A DNA stretch of 64,000 nt from Aquidulcibacter sp. Lineage in GTDB: Bacteria; Pseudomonadota; Alphaproteobacteria; Caulobacterales; Aquidulcibacteraceae. The notes beneath the pieces were generated by a model, which searched no databases, was not told the DNA's origin, and saw only the letters and a program-made list of their open reading frames with translations. Every line of letters begins with the position of its first letter. Positions within the stretch are counted from its first letter, which is position 1. The stretch is taken from contig JAPZTJ010000002.1 in the NCBI GenBank assembly GCA_027532555.1, positions 62,001 through 126,000 of the forward strand, given 5' to 3'. This document shows, piece after piece, positions 26,922-35,345 of this stretch. Made by a program: the position numbers and the translations under genes.

Positions 26922-26955
26922 AAAACGCCCCGCCGGACGATCACGTCGGACGGGG
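26922..26955 (-). terminator. Intrinsic terminator between ptsH and ffh
   Basis: A 12-bp stem with one mismatch and one G-U pair (26928-26939 with 26944-26955, four-base loop) is followed on the minus strand by CGTTTTG. It would end transcription from ptsH or from upstream before ffh, whose start is 30 bases further on. Confidence 0.65.
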
Positions 26956-27113
26956 AAACCCTGTCCACCCCATCTGCTTTGCCCCCGATTGCTCAGTTCG
27001 TGCAGGACCGTGTGGATCAGAGCGCGCGTTTTGATTGCGCGGAAGAGCGGGGGCTATAGCCGAGACAGGGGCAAAGAGCAAGGGCTGGGAGACTGAGTGA
27101 CCCCAAAGCGGCC

Positions 27114-27395
27114 CTACTCACCCTCTCCAAACCGATTGGCGACCAATTCACACAGGGCGTCTAAAGCCGCCTCAGCGCGGGGCCCCTCAGCAGAAACCGT
27201 AATTTCGGAGCCTATGCCTGCTGCCAGCATCATCAAATCCATGATGCTTTCGCCATCAACCTCTTGATCTTCGCGCCCGACCATCACCCGGCTATCTGCA
27301 AATTCGCCAGCAAGCAGAGCGAATTTCGACGAGGCGCGCGCATGCAATCCGCGTTTGTTGACGATTTCGATGGTACGCGACACGCGTTCAGTCAT
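27114..27395 (-). CDS. ptsH: Phosphocarrier protein HPr
   Basis: A 93-residue HPr with the phospho-accepting histidine in RGLHARAS (His18) and the regulatory serine in GESIMDLMML (Ser50), the site used by HPr kinase/phosphorylase. It begins one base after the EIIA-Man stop codon. In many alphaproteobacteria these two genes follow hprK and a sensor pair and form a regulatory PTS with no sugar transporter; hprK is not next door here. The ATG at 27395 matches the family start; longer in-frame starts read into EIIA. Confidence 0.94.
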   Translation of the reverse strand: MTERVSRTIEIVNKRGLHARASSKFALLAGEFADSRVMVGREDQEVDGESIMDLMMLAAGIGSEITVSAEGPRAEAALDALCELVANRFGEGE

Positions 27396-27396
27396 T

Positions 27397-27798
27397 TTAG
27401 CCACTCGCCAACAAGGATGACGCCACAGCGATATATTTCCTGGCGGCATCTTGTGCAGCAAAAACAGCTCGCGGCAAGCTTTCGCGCCCACGAACTTCAG
27501 CTAATTTAATCAGCATAGGGAGGTTAGCTCCGGCAATAACCTCATACTCGCCGCGATTCATGATGGAGATGGCGAGGTTGGATGGCGTGCCACCGAACAT
27601 GTCAGTCAGAATAATCACGCCTGAGCCGTCATCGACTTTGCGACACGCATCGAGAATATCATCCCGCCGCGTCTGCATGTCGTCATCTGGGCCAATGCAA
27701 ATAGCCTGCATATTGGTCTGAGGCCCAACCACATGCTCTGCCGCCAGAATAAGCTCTCGCGCCAAAAAGCCATGACTGACCACTACAACGCCGATCAT
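27397..27798 (-). CDS. PTS EIIA component of the mannose family (EIIA-Man)
   Basis: The 133-residue protein matches the EIIA-Man fold: MIGVVVVSHGFLARELI with the phospho-accepting His9, ILTDMFGGTPSNLAISIM near 67-84 and ANLPMLIKLAEVR near 98-110. It would accept phosphate from HPr. No EIIB, EIIC or EIID genes are here, so it is presumably a signalling element, as in other alphaproteobacteria. Start chosen at the ATG at 27798, the conserved beginning of the domain. Confidence 0.92.
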   Translation of the reverse strand: MIGVVVVSHGFLARELILAAEHVVGPQTNMQAICIGPDDDMQTRRDDILDACRKVDDGSGVIILTDMFGGTPSNLAISIMNRGEYEVIAGANLPMLIKLAEVRGRESLPRAVFAAQDAARKYIAVASSLLASG

Positions 27799-27919
27799 AC
27801 AGACCCTATCCTGCTTTTCTGGCACAGCGCTGCAGGATCGCAGGTTTGAGCCAACTTCGGAAACTATAAAGATGCGGCGGGGATTGGCGAGGCCATTCCC
27901 CTACCATCCAGCATGTGTC

Positions 27920-27940
27920 TGCGCATTTTTGGCATGCGCA
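27920..27940. terminator. Possible terminator hairpin downstream of the ferredoxin gene
   Basis: A perfect 7-bp inverted repeat (27920-27926 with 27934-27940, seven-base loop) lies about 40 bases past the ferredoxin stop codon. There is no good T-run on the minus side, so it may instead be a weak or factor-assisted stop signal. Confidence 0.35.
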
Positions 27941-27978
27941 ATTTCATAGACTGCCGCGCTAAACGCAGGCTCTTCACC

Positions 27979-28299
27979 TTAGTGTTGAGCAGCTGGCAAC
28001 CGAACGACGATGCCATCCAAGTCAGACGTCATGGAAATTTGGCACGACAGACGTGACAAGGGGGTCACACCTTCGGCGAAATCCAACATGCTTTCTTCCA
28101 TGCTGCCTGGTTTGCCGGTCTTTTCGATCCAAGCAGCATCGACGAAGACATGGCAGGTCGCACAAGCGCACGCGCCGCCGCAATCAGCATCGATACCTGG
28201 CACACGATTCTTGACTGCACCTTCCATGATGGTGGTGCCAACTGGCACTTCAATAACATGCTCGGTGCCTGAATGTTCGATATATGTGACTTTCGCCAT
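27979..28299 (-). CDS. 2Fe-2S ferredoxin, adrenodoxin/putidaredoxin type
   Basis: The 106-residue protein carries the cysteine pattern [11 protein letters not shown] (about 40-50) plus a fourth Cys in RLSCQI near residue 86, the [2Fe-2S] signature of vertebrate-type ferredoxins. It lies 42 bases downstream of a matching FAD-dependent ferredoxin reductase, so the two probably form an electron-transfer pair. In this class partners include cytochromes P450, Rieske oxygenases or Fe-S biogenesis; no P450 is seen in this window. Confidence 0.94.
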   Translation of the reverse strand: MAKVTYIEHSGTEHVIEVPVGTTIMEGAVKNRVPGIDADCGGACACATCHVFVDAAWIEKTGKPGSMEESMLDFAEGVTPLSRLSCQISMTSDLDGIVVRLPAAQH

Positions 28300-28341
28300 G
28301 ACGCTTTCTGTTCCCTTTGAGCTTCTGGTCAGAGTTGGCGC

Positions 28342-29571
28342 TTAAGCGCTGGCCCCGATCTCTTTCATCGATACAGACATATCAGCCAAACGCGCGGGCG
28401 CAAGCTGTCCATGCCGTGCAATCACCTGCTTGCCCACGATAAACTCAGGCGGCGCATTGATCGCATCGACCGCAAGTAGCCGATTATCGGCATCTAGATG
28501 AAAAACGGCAAAGCGCTTCTGCGACGGATCGCCGCGCACAACGGATTGGGTTGCCCCAGTCGACAGGCCAGCAATCTGAAGCTTGATGTCATATTGATCA
28601 GACCAAAACCAAGGCGCTTCTTCGACAGGACGGGGCTGGCCCAAGATCGCCGCGGCCGCCAATTTTGCTTGTTCCAAAGCATTATGCACGCTTTCAAGCC
28701 GACTCCGACGCTGACCGTAATGGACCAAAGGACGGCTGGCACAATCACCAATCGCAAAAATGGCCGGATCGCTGGTTCGAGCGTCCAAGTCCGTTTCGAT
28801 GCCATCATCGGCTTTCAAACCAGCTTCACGTGCCAATTCGGCGTTCGGGATGATACCAATCCCCACCAAAACCAGGTCGGCAGCGATGGTGCGCCCATCC
28901 GCCAGCGCCACGCCTGACACGTGCTTTGTGCCTTCCAGCGCCGTGACCTTCACATCCGTCAGAATGGTGACCCCAGCATCACGGTGCAAACTCTGAAAGA
29001 AGTCTGAGATAACGGGAGGGGCGACGCGGGCCAGCACGCGGGGTGCCGCTTCTAGAATCGTGACTTCAAGCCCTGCCTTTCGGGCGACCGCGGCGACTTC
29101 AAGCCCAATATAGCCGCCACCAATCACAACTAAACGCTTACCGGATTGCAAGTCTTGGCCAAGACCATCTGCATCGGCAATGCTGCGCAAATAATGAACG
29201 CCGACAAGGTCTGCGCCCGGGCAAGGTAGCACTCGCACACGCGAGCCGGTTGCTAGGATCAACGCATCATAGGCAAAAACCTGGCCGTTGCGTGTTGTGA
29301 CCGATTTGGCTTGGCGGTCCAGTTTGGTGGCTTCGGCGTCGAGATGCACCTCCACTTTGTCTTCGGCCCAAGCCTCCATCGGCTTTAGAACGACACGGTC
29401 TAAACCCATCGCTCCTGACAGATAAGCCTTGGACAAAGGGGGCCTTTGGTAAGGTAAAAGGCCTTCATTGCCCAACAAAACTAATTGTCCATCATAGCCC
29501 CCAGCCCGCAGACTGGTTGCAGCTTGCGTCGCGGCTTGGCCTGCACCCACAATGACGATCCGGCTTAGCAT
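28342..29571 (-). CDS. FAD-dependent ferredoxin reductase (putidaredoxin-reductase type)
   Basis: The 409-residue flavoprotein has the FAD-binding IVIVGAGQAATQAATSL at the N-terminus, a NAD-binding RLVVIGGGYIGLEVAAVA near 146, VGIGIIPNAELA near 238 and AIFAIGDCASRP near 270, plus the reductase C-terminal domain. It would pass electrons from NAD(P)H to the neighbouring [2Fe-2S] ferredoxin. Order reductase then ferredoxin on one strand supports a single transcription unit. Confidence 0.93.
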   Translation of the reverse strand: MLSRIVIVGAGQAATQAATSLRAGGYDGQLVLLGNEGLLPYQRPPLSKAYLSGAMGLDRVVLKPMEAWAEDKVEVHLDAEATKLDRQAKSVTTRNGQVFAYDALILATGSRVRVLPCPGADLVGVHYLRSIADADGLGQDLQSGKRLVVIGGGYIGLEVAAVARKAGLEVTILEAAPRVLARVAPPVISDFFQSLHRDAGVTILTDVKVTALEGTKHVSGVALADGRTIAADLVLVGIGIIPNAELAREAGLKADDGIETDLDARTSDPAIFAIGDCASRPLVHYGQRRSRLESVHNALEQAKLAAAAILGQPRPVEEAPWFWSDQYDIKLQIAGLSTGATQSVVRGDPSQKRFAVFHLDADNRLLAVDAINAPPEFIVGKQVIARHGQLAPARLADMSVSMKEIGASA

Positions 29572-29779
29572 GTTTGAAAATCCATCTCTTGGCCTGCAGC
29601 TGAAGCTCTAGGCCCAGATGCGAGAGAGCCATGTGCGAGGCTGTCATAGAATGTCTGATGCGTGCTGTGAAGCCGATCAAAAGCACTTCACGTCTTCCGT
29701 CTGCTGCTTGCCTCCGCTAAGTCTTAGCCAAGCTTGCAGCATGGGTTTTCGCTGTGTGGCCACAGAGGGATTTGGTGCC

Positions 29780-31126
29780 ATGTTTGGCTGGGGTAAGAAG
29801 AAAAATCAGGCGCTTGAAGCCGACACGGCTCCTAAGCTTGAGCCTCAGGCCAGCAGCTCAGGCATACCAGCGGCACGCTTTGTCGCCACGGCTTTTGACC
29901 CCGACAAACTCAGCAGCGAAATCGGCCCCATGGTCGAAGCGGCATCAGCCCACATCACCGGCGTGGTCGGCATCACAACGGAATATGATGCGACGGCCGT
30001 CCGCGTGACGCTATTGGCAGAACCCAAGGCCGATCGGGAATTGGTGTTCATAACGGCGCGCGCTGGCGGTCTGCCTCTGGCGGCAAAGCTTGATGGTTTG
30101 GCCAGCCTCGCGATTGAAGAGTTAGGCGCGGACGGTCTGGCCCGCCAGACCTATGCCATTGCGGTTCCGGCACCTGAACCAGAGCCAATGCCAGCGGACG
30201 TGATCGACAAATTGGTAGATGGGCTACAACGCTCCTCCTCTCGTTTGGCTGAAGGCGTCTCAGCGGTCTTTACCAAGGCAAAGCTGGATCAGGAAACGCT
30301 GGATGAGCTGGAAGAACTTTTGATTACGGCTGATCTTGGGGCCAGCGCTTCAGCACGCATTCGCGCCGGCATATCAAAAGACCGCTTTGGCAAGGACATT
30401 AGTCCGGAAGAAATTAAGCAGGCTTTGGCGGACGAAATTGCGGAAATCTTGCGGCCATTTGAGACGGATACCTCGCCGTTTGAGCAAAAAGCTGGGACGA
30501 CGGGGCCCCGTGTGATTTTGTTCGTAGGTGTCAATGGATCCGGCAAGACCACCACGATCGGCAAAATCGCCCATAATTTAAGCCAAGCCGGTCACAAGTT
30601 GATGTTGGCCGCCGGCGATACATTCCGCGCTGCAGCGGTAGAGCAACTCAAAGTCTGGGGTGAGCGCGCAGGCGTGCCCGTGGTCGCACGCGAGACCGGT
30701 GCTGATGCAGCTGGCCTTGCCTTTGATGCTTTGACCCGCGCAAAGGCTGAGGGCATCGATGTCTTGTTGATCGATACAGCAGGTAGGCTTCAGAATAAGA
30801 CAGAGCTGATGAACGAGCTTGCCAAAGTGGTGCGGGTGATCGGCAAAGTCGATCCCGACGCCCCGCATGAGACTTGGTTGGTGCTGGATGCGACCGTGGG
30901 TCAAAACGCGATTTCCCAGACAGAAGCCTTCCGGCATGCGGCAGGCATTACGGGCCTTGTCATGACCAAACTGGATGGAACCGCTAAAGGCGGTGTCTTA
31001 GTTGCTGTGACCGAGAAACATAAATTACCAATCCGATTTGTGGGCGTGGGCGAACAAGCCGATGATCTGCAACCTTTTTCTGCCGATGCGTTTGCCCATG
31101 CCCTCGTAGGGCTCAGGACTTTGTAA
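29780..31126 (+). CDS. ftsY: Signal recognition particle receptor FtsY, with extra N-terminal domain
   Basis: FtsY docks SRP-ribosome complexes at the membrane. The C-terminal NG domain (about 140-448) shows GVNGSGKTTTIGKIA, AGDTFRAAAVEQL, DTAGRLQNKTELMNEL and TKLDGTAKGG. The start MFGWGKKKNQ fits the usual basic/aromatic membrane-associating helix. Between that and the NG domain lies a segment of about 95 residues (about 30-125) that looks folded rather than the acidic linker seen in E. coli; I do not recognise it. Upstream in-frame codons from 29618 are not conserved-looking, so 29780 is the start. metZ follows after one base. Confidence 0.93.
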   Translation: MFGWGKKKNQALEADTAPKLEPQASSSGIPAARFVATAFDPDKLSSEIGPMVEAASAHITGVVGITTEYDATAVRVTLLAEPKADRELVFITARAGGLPLAAKLDGLASLAIEELGADGLARQTYAIAVPAPEPEPMPADVIDKLVDGLQRSSSRLAEGVSAVFTKAKLDQETLDELEELLITADLGASASARIRAGISKDRFGKDISPEEIKQALADEIAEILRPFETDTSPFEQKAGTTGPRVILFVGVNGSGKTTTIGKIAHNLSQAGHKLMLAAGDTFRAAAVEQLKVWGERAGVPVVARETGADAAGLAFDALTRAKAEGIDVLLIDTAGRLQNKTELMNELAKVVRVIGKVDPDAPHETWLVLDATVGQNAISQTEAFRHAAGITGLVMTKLDGTAKGGVLVAVTEKHKLPIRFVGVGEQADDLQPFSADAFAHALVGLRTL

Positions 31127-31127
31127 A

Positions 31128-32339
31128 ATGACTGACGAAACCCATGATCCTGCCGCAGCAATTCCGCTGAGTCCCAACACAATACTGGTGCGGGGTGGCC
31201 TGACCCGGTCGCAGCATAAAGAGACCAGCGAAGCAATCTTCCTAACGTCAGGCTTCGTTTACGATTCAGCCAGCGAAGCTGAAGCCCGCTTTAAGGGAGA
31301 ATTGCCCGGCTATCTGTATGGCCGCTATGCAAACCCAACAAACCGGATGCTGGAAGATCGCTTGGCGGCTATTGATGGTGCACAGACCTGCAGATTGACC
31401 GCCAGCGGCATGGCAGCGGTCACTGCAGCCTTGTTAGCGCCTTTGCGTGCTGGGGATCATGTGGTTGCGGGCAAAGCGCTATTCTCGTCTTGCCGCTGGG
31501 TGATTGAAACCTTCATGCCGCGCTATGGCGTTGAGTTCAACTTGGTCGATTCAACCGACGTCGCAGCATGGCGAGCGGCCATTCGCCCCAATACGAAAAC
31601 TTTCTTTCTCGAAAGTCCGAGCAACCCGACCTTAGACGTCAGCGATATTGCCGCTGTTGCCAGCTTAGCCAAAGGCTGCGGTGCCAGACTGATTGTCGAC
31701 AACATCTTCGCCTCACCGATCCTGCAGCGCCCGTTTGAACTGGGTGCGGATGTGGTAGTCTATTCCACAACCAAGCATATGGATGGAGCCGGGCGGACGT
31801 TGGGTGGCGCAATCCTTGGCTCAACCGCCTTTATGGAAGAACATATCGACCCTTATCTGCGCCATACGGGCCCTGCAATGTCGCCCTTTGTGGCGTGGAA
31901 TGTCCTTAAAGGCCTAGAGACATTGTCCATGCGGGTTGAGCGCGCTAGCGCTAATGCCGCACGTTTGGCCGATGTGATTGCTGCCCATCCTGCGATCAAT
32001 TATGTCCGTTATCCCCACAGGTCCGACCATCCCCAATATGCGTTAGCAAGCCAGCAAATGAAGTCTGGTGGCACCTTGCTGGCTTTTGAACTTAAGGGCG
32101 GCAAGCCGGCAGCGTTTGCGTTTCTTGATGCGCTGCAGATTGTGGACATCTCCAACAATTTGGGCGATTCCAAAAGCCTTGCGACACATCCGGCCACGAC
32201 GACCCATTATTCGTTCGCGCCAGAGGTTCAAGCAGAACTGGGTGTAACCAGTGGGCTGATCCGCCTATCAGTCGGCATAGAGGACGGCGAGGATTTGATA
32301 AAAGATGTAGAAGCAGCCCTAAACGCTACTTTGGGCTAA
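31128..32339 (+). CDS. metZ: O-succinylhomoserine sulfhydrylase
   Basis: This PLP enzyme of the Cys/Met metabolism family makes homocysteine directly from O-succinylhomoserine and sulfide. The 403-residue protein has LYGRYANPTNRMLEDRLAAI near 62-81, FLESPSNPTLDVSDIAAVA near 160, and the PLP lysine in VVYSTTKHMDGAGRTLGGA near 206-223. These fit MetZ better than MetB because of the ARFKGELPGYLYGR region. It begins one base after the ftsY stop, and its end overlaps the convergent Hpt-like gene by 4 bases. Confidence 0.88.
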   Translation: MTDETHDPAAAIPLSPNTILVRGGLTRSQHKETSEAIFLTSGFVYDSASEAEARFKGELPGYLYGRYANPTNRMLEDRLAAIDGAQTCRLTASGMAAVTAALLAPLRAGDHVVAGKALFSSCRWVIETFMPRYGVEFNLVDSTDVAAWRAAIRPNTKTFFLESPSNPTLDVSDIAAVASLAKGCGARLIVDNIFASPILQRPFELGADVVVYSTTKHMDGAGRTLGGAILGSTAFMEEHIDPYLRHTGPAMSPFVAWNVLKGLETLSMRVERASANAARLADVIAAHPAINYVRYPHRSDHPQYALASQQMKSGGTLLAFELKGGKPAAFAFLDALQIVDISNNLGDSKSLATHPATTTHYSFAPEVQAELGVTSGLIRLSVGIEDGEDLIKDVEAALNATLG

Positions 32340-32833
32340 TGCTTAGTGATGGCTTGGTCACGGCCTTCGCGATGACGCTGGGCTAGGACAGCACGCGCGC
32401 CATCCTGCACCATCACTTTAATCATGGGATCGGTATCTGCTTCCTCGCGCAATGCCTGCATGGCAACAACAACGATTGTTTGCATCACGCCTTGATCCGG
32501 CAAGAAGTCGGAAGCTGTATCATTGAGGTAATGGCAGATTAGATTGGCAGCTTGTCCCAAAGTGATCTTGCGCACGGTGCCAGCCATACCCCGGATTTCG
32601 TGGGCATTATTCCACATGATGTCACGCCCACCGTGCACTTTACCCTGCAAGGCTTCTTGCAATTCCTGCAATAGACGACGCACCTCTTCATCGATGGGCG
32701 GAATAATCTCTTCCAAAGCCGCATTGGCTTTCCGGTAAGCCTCAGGGGTCAGCATGCGCGACGCTGGTCCGCCAATTTTCCGTTGTAGGCGAAAACTCGG
32801 AGCGATCAGTTCTACAGGGTTCTCAACGCTCAT
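32336..32833 (-). CDS. Hpt-like histidine phosphotransfer protein
   Basis: A 165-residue all-helical protein. A phosphotransfer-type motif HEIRGMAGTV sits near residues 79-88, resembling the HxxKG site of Hpt domains with Arg in place of Lys. The gene overlaps by four bases (ATGA) the upstream receiver-domain gene, so the two are translated together and probably exchange phosphate. No histidine kinase is encoded beside them. The Hpt call rests on the motif, helicity and context and is tentative. Confidence 0.65.
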   Translation of the reverse strand: MSVENPVELIAPSFRLQRKIGGPASRMLTPEAYRKANAALEEIIPPIDEEVRRLLQELQEALQGKVHGGRDIMWNNAHEIRGMAGTVRKITLGQAANLICHYLNDTASDFLPDQGVMQTIVVVAMQALREEADTDPMIKVMVQDGARAVLAQRHREGRDQAITKH

Positions 32834-33369
32834 GCCGTTTCGTCTTTCGATTCGTTAGATTGGTCGGCCTTCGCCTTAGTGTCTGACTTGCGGCGCAAAG
32901 CTCCACCGTAGTCTTTGCCAGCGCCACCACCACGGCGACGACAGGGCCCGGTATAAGTCGACGTTTTCACGAAGGACCTTGGCCGGTCGATGACTGCGAC
33001 AATGCGGTCGAGGAGGGTTTTCGCCGAGATCGGCTTTGCCACCAATTCGTTCACACCCGAATCCCGCGCGGCGGTAACTTTCGTGCGGTCTGTATGGCCG
33101 GTCATCATAATGATGGGCACAAATGGGAATGGACTGTCTTCCGCCGTCCGGATCATCTGGGTGAATTCCAGCCCGTCGATCGGGAACATGTTCAAGTCGA
33201 CAATCACAATGTCAGGCACGCCTGCGCGCATCGCTTCCATCGCGTCAGCCCCGTCGCTGGCTTCTTTAACAATGCCGATGCCAACCCCGCGCAGAATCGC
33301 CACGACAATCGACCGCATGTGAGGATTGTCATCGACTACCAGCACGTGAAGAGAGTTTAGGCCTGCCAT
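32830..33369 (-). CDS. CheY-like single-domain response regulator with Gly/Arg/Lys-rich tail
   Basis: Residues 1-125 form a receiver domain: LHVLVVDDNPHMRS with the acidic pocket, the phospho-acceptor in IVIVDLNMFPIDGLEF (Asp near 57), IIMMTGHTD and the LVAKPISAKTLLDRI segment with the conserved Lys. Residues 130-179 are a charged, Gly/Arg/Lys-rich tail with no DNA-binding domain. It leads a two-gene unit with the Hpt-like gene, so signal relay rather than direct DNA binding is likely. Confidence 0.9.
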   Translation of the reverse strand: MAGLNSLHVLVVDDNPHMRSIVVAILRGVGIGIVKEASDGADAMEAMRAGVPDIVIVDLNMFPIDGLEFTQMIRTAEDSPFPFVPIIMMTGHTDRTKVTAARDSGVNELVAKPISAKTLLDRIVAVIDRPRSFVKTSTYTGPCRRRGGGAGKDYGGALRRKSDTKAKADQSNESKDETA

Positions 33370-33515
33370 TCAATCGGGTTCCGGATATCCACCGATGGTA
33401 AAAACTAACCCAGCTTTGTCGCAAGATAGTTAAATGGATATTACCAGTATGTGCGAAATGGAGCCTTTTTTGCTAAATTCTGCCGTTGATTGCGCCGAAT
33501 ACCTAAATCGACCTA

Positions 33516-34181
33516 TCAGCGCGCAAACTGCGCTTGGCTTGGGACTGTCGGAAACTCTAGACTGACAGCCCCGCGCATCGTCGATTGACCGGGCCGGAAG
33601 ACAGGAAAGCCGCGTTCAACAGGTAAAGTAGCCTTCCGGCCATCTGCAAATACGACCTGCCCTGAAGAGACCCCCCTAAACGCGATGCCAGTTAGCTTTG
33701 GGATTGCCAGAGCCAGCGGGCCTGCCCGGCTAATTGCTTTTGTATAGTCTGTAACAGAATTGGATACCGCACTTGCAGGAATGGTTCGGCTTAAGGGCAC
33801 AGCTGGCTCCAAGTTAAGCACAATTTCTCCACGCGGCGAAGATGCAGGGACTTCCACCTTGCCCTGCCGCAACATGGTCATATCTGGCATCGTCAGGATT
33901 TTGCCCTTAGAATCCAATTGAATAGGCGTTCGAACTGCCCCTAAAGCATATACCATCCGTGGTCGGAGGTTTGTCTCCGACGACTTGATTAGATACTCCA
34001 GATAGAACCCATCACGGTCCTGAGGCGGCAACCCAAGATAAAGATCGTAATAGGGGAATAGCTTTTTAACCGGAATTTGGCGAGCACTTTCACTTGATGC
34101 CGTTTGTGCCTGGGCGGTCAAAACCAGACTGAGTGCTGCAAGCGAGAAACCGAGGAGGGAGGCGTTGGCTGGGAGTGTCAT
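33516..34181 (-). CDS. Secreted protein of unknown function
   Basis: A 221-residue protein with a signal peptide (cleavage near AQA-QT, about residue 26). The mature part is beta-rich and includes LFPYYDLYLGLPPQDRDGFYLEY and a terminal RGFPVFRPGQSTMRGAVSLEF. I do not recognise a family. It sits alone between the receiver gene and the exported methyltransferase-fold gene, 136 bases downstream of the latter on the same strand. Confidence 0.65.
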   Translation of the reverse strand: MTLPANASLLGFSLAALSLVLTAQAQTASSESARQIPVKKLFPYYDLYLGLPPQDRDGFYLEYLIKSSETNLRPRMVYALGAVRTPIQLDSKGKILTMPDMTMLRQGKVEVPASSPRGEIVLNLEPAVPLSRTIPASAVSNSVTDYTKAISRAGPLALAIPKLTGIAFRGVSSGQVVFADGRKATLPVERGFPVFRPGQSTMRGAVSLEFPTVPSQAQFAR

Positions 34182-34317
34182 CGATATAGCCTGCGTACGC
34201 CGCCGCTATCTGTCATCTTAAATTTCGGTAAGCCATCAATTGAAAGCAGTAAAAGCCTTTCTACGTGCAATGGGGCCCCCACTTGCGCAGCGGAGGCCCA
34301 TAGCCGGAATAATTGCC

Positions 34318-35202
34318 TTATTTGGCGGGTTTACGGAATAGAAGCGTCATCCGATCGCTTTCGCCAATCGCCTTATATTTCGCATTGTCGAAATCAGGAT
34401 TGGCTGGTTGGCCACTTGGGGCCGTCTGCAAGGTCGGCGGCAGGGTCCACACGCCGAACGGGTGGTCTTTGGTATCCTTTGGGTTGGCATTGAGTTCAGA
34501 TGCGGCGACAAATTCAAAGCCAGCCTGACGCATTTGCGCGATCACCCAATCCTGACGGATATAGCCAGAAGCTGCATTCTGCGGCCGACGAGCGTCACCG
34601 CGGTGCTGTTCAATCGCCACCAGACCACCGGGCTTCAATGCGTTAAACATCGACTTCAAGGCATAATCCTTGATATTCTGCAACACGAAGCCATGGAAGT
34701 TCCGTGAGCTGATGATCAAATCGACGCTATTTGGCGCGGCAAGCAATTTATCCGAATTCGCAGCAAACACGCCGACTTCCAGTGTACCAAAGAGAGCTGG
34801 ATTATCTTGATAGCGCTTCAAATAACGGTCACGGCCTGCTTTTTGTGCATCGGTCATCTTGTCTGGATCGCCTGAGGTCACGATCAGTTTGCCACCGCCT
34901 GCGGCCAAATAAGGTGCCAGGAGATCGGTCCAGTAGCCAGCGCCAGGTCGGATCTCAGCCACAGTCATGTTTGGCTTCAAGCCCCAGAAGGTAAAGGATT
35001 CGATAGGGTGACGAGCACCGTCACGCGCGCGGTCTTGTGGGGTACGCCAAGAACCATCGACAACAGCTTGCAAGGTCAAACCTGCTGCTGGGGCCGCGGC
35101 TTTTGCTTTGTCCCCTGCAGGTCCTGCCACGCTGGGGGTAGCGCACAAGGCACCGAGGACGATCGCGCTGACCGCAAGCAGGGAATTTCGGGCACTACGC
35201 AT
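34318..35202 (-). CDS. Exported class I methyltransferase-fold protein
   Basis: The 294-residue protein starts with a clear Sec signal peptide (cleavage near PSVA-GP, residue 27). The remainder has the class I SAM-methyltransferase layout: motif I in VAEIRPGAGYWTDLLAPYLA near 83-102, VDLIISSRNFHGFV near 158-171, and LKPGGLVAIEQHRGDARRPQ near 192-211. It is a paralogue of the next gene upstream on the same strand. Such COG4798-type proteins are annotated as predicted methyltransferases; because SAM is cytosolic, what an exported copy does is unclear. Confidence 0.83.
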   Translation of the reverse strand: MRSARNSLLAVSAIVLGALCATPSVAGPAGDKAKAAAPAAGLTLQAVVDGSWRTPQDRARDGARHPIESFTFWGLKPNMTVAEIRPGAGYWTDLLAPYLAAGGGKLIVTSGDPDKMTDAQKAGRDRYLKRYQDNPALFGTLEVGVFAANSDKLLAAPNSVDLIISSRNFHGFVLQNIKDYALKSMFNALKPGGLVAIEQHRGDARRPQNAASGYIRQDWVIAQMRQAGFEFVAASELNANPKDTKDHPFGVWTLPPTLQTAPSGQPANPDFDNAKYKAIGESDRMTLLFRKPAK

Positions 35203-35345
35203 AATCTATCTCCTTCAACCGACAAGAAACACAGGGACCTGCGCCTCACCACGAGTCGGGATTGTCGTAAGGGACGCATGTCGCCTAAGCGGCGTGAAAA
35301 GTCGAGGGTGCATGACGCGATTCACAGACTTGTGAGGCTAGGCAC

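Noticed and set aside
26893-27113. Possible SRP RNA gene beside ffh
   Set aside because: The region has a terminator hairpin but lacks the GGAA-tetraloop core expected of SRP RNA.
27799-27978. Possible hprK before the PTS genes
   Set aside because: Only 180 bases separate EIIA from the ferredoxin gene and no kinase motif is present.
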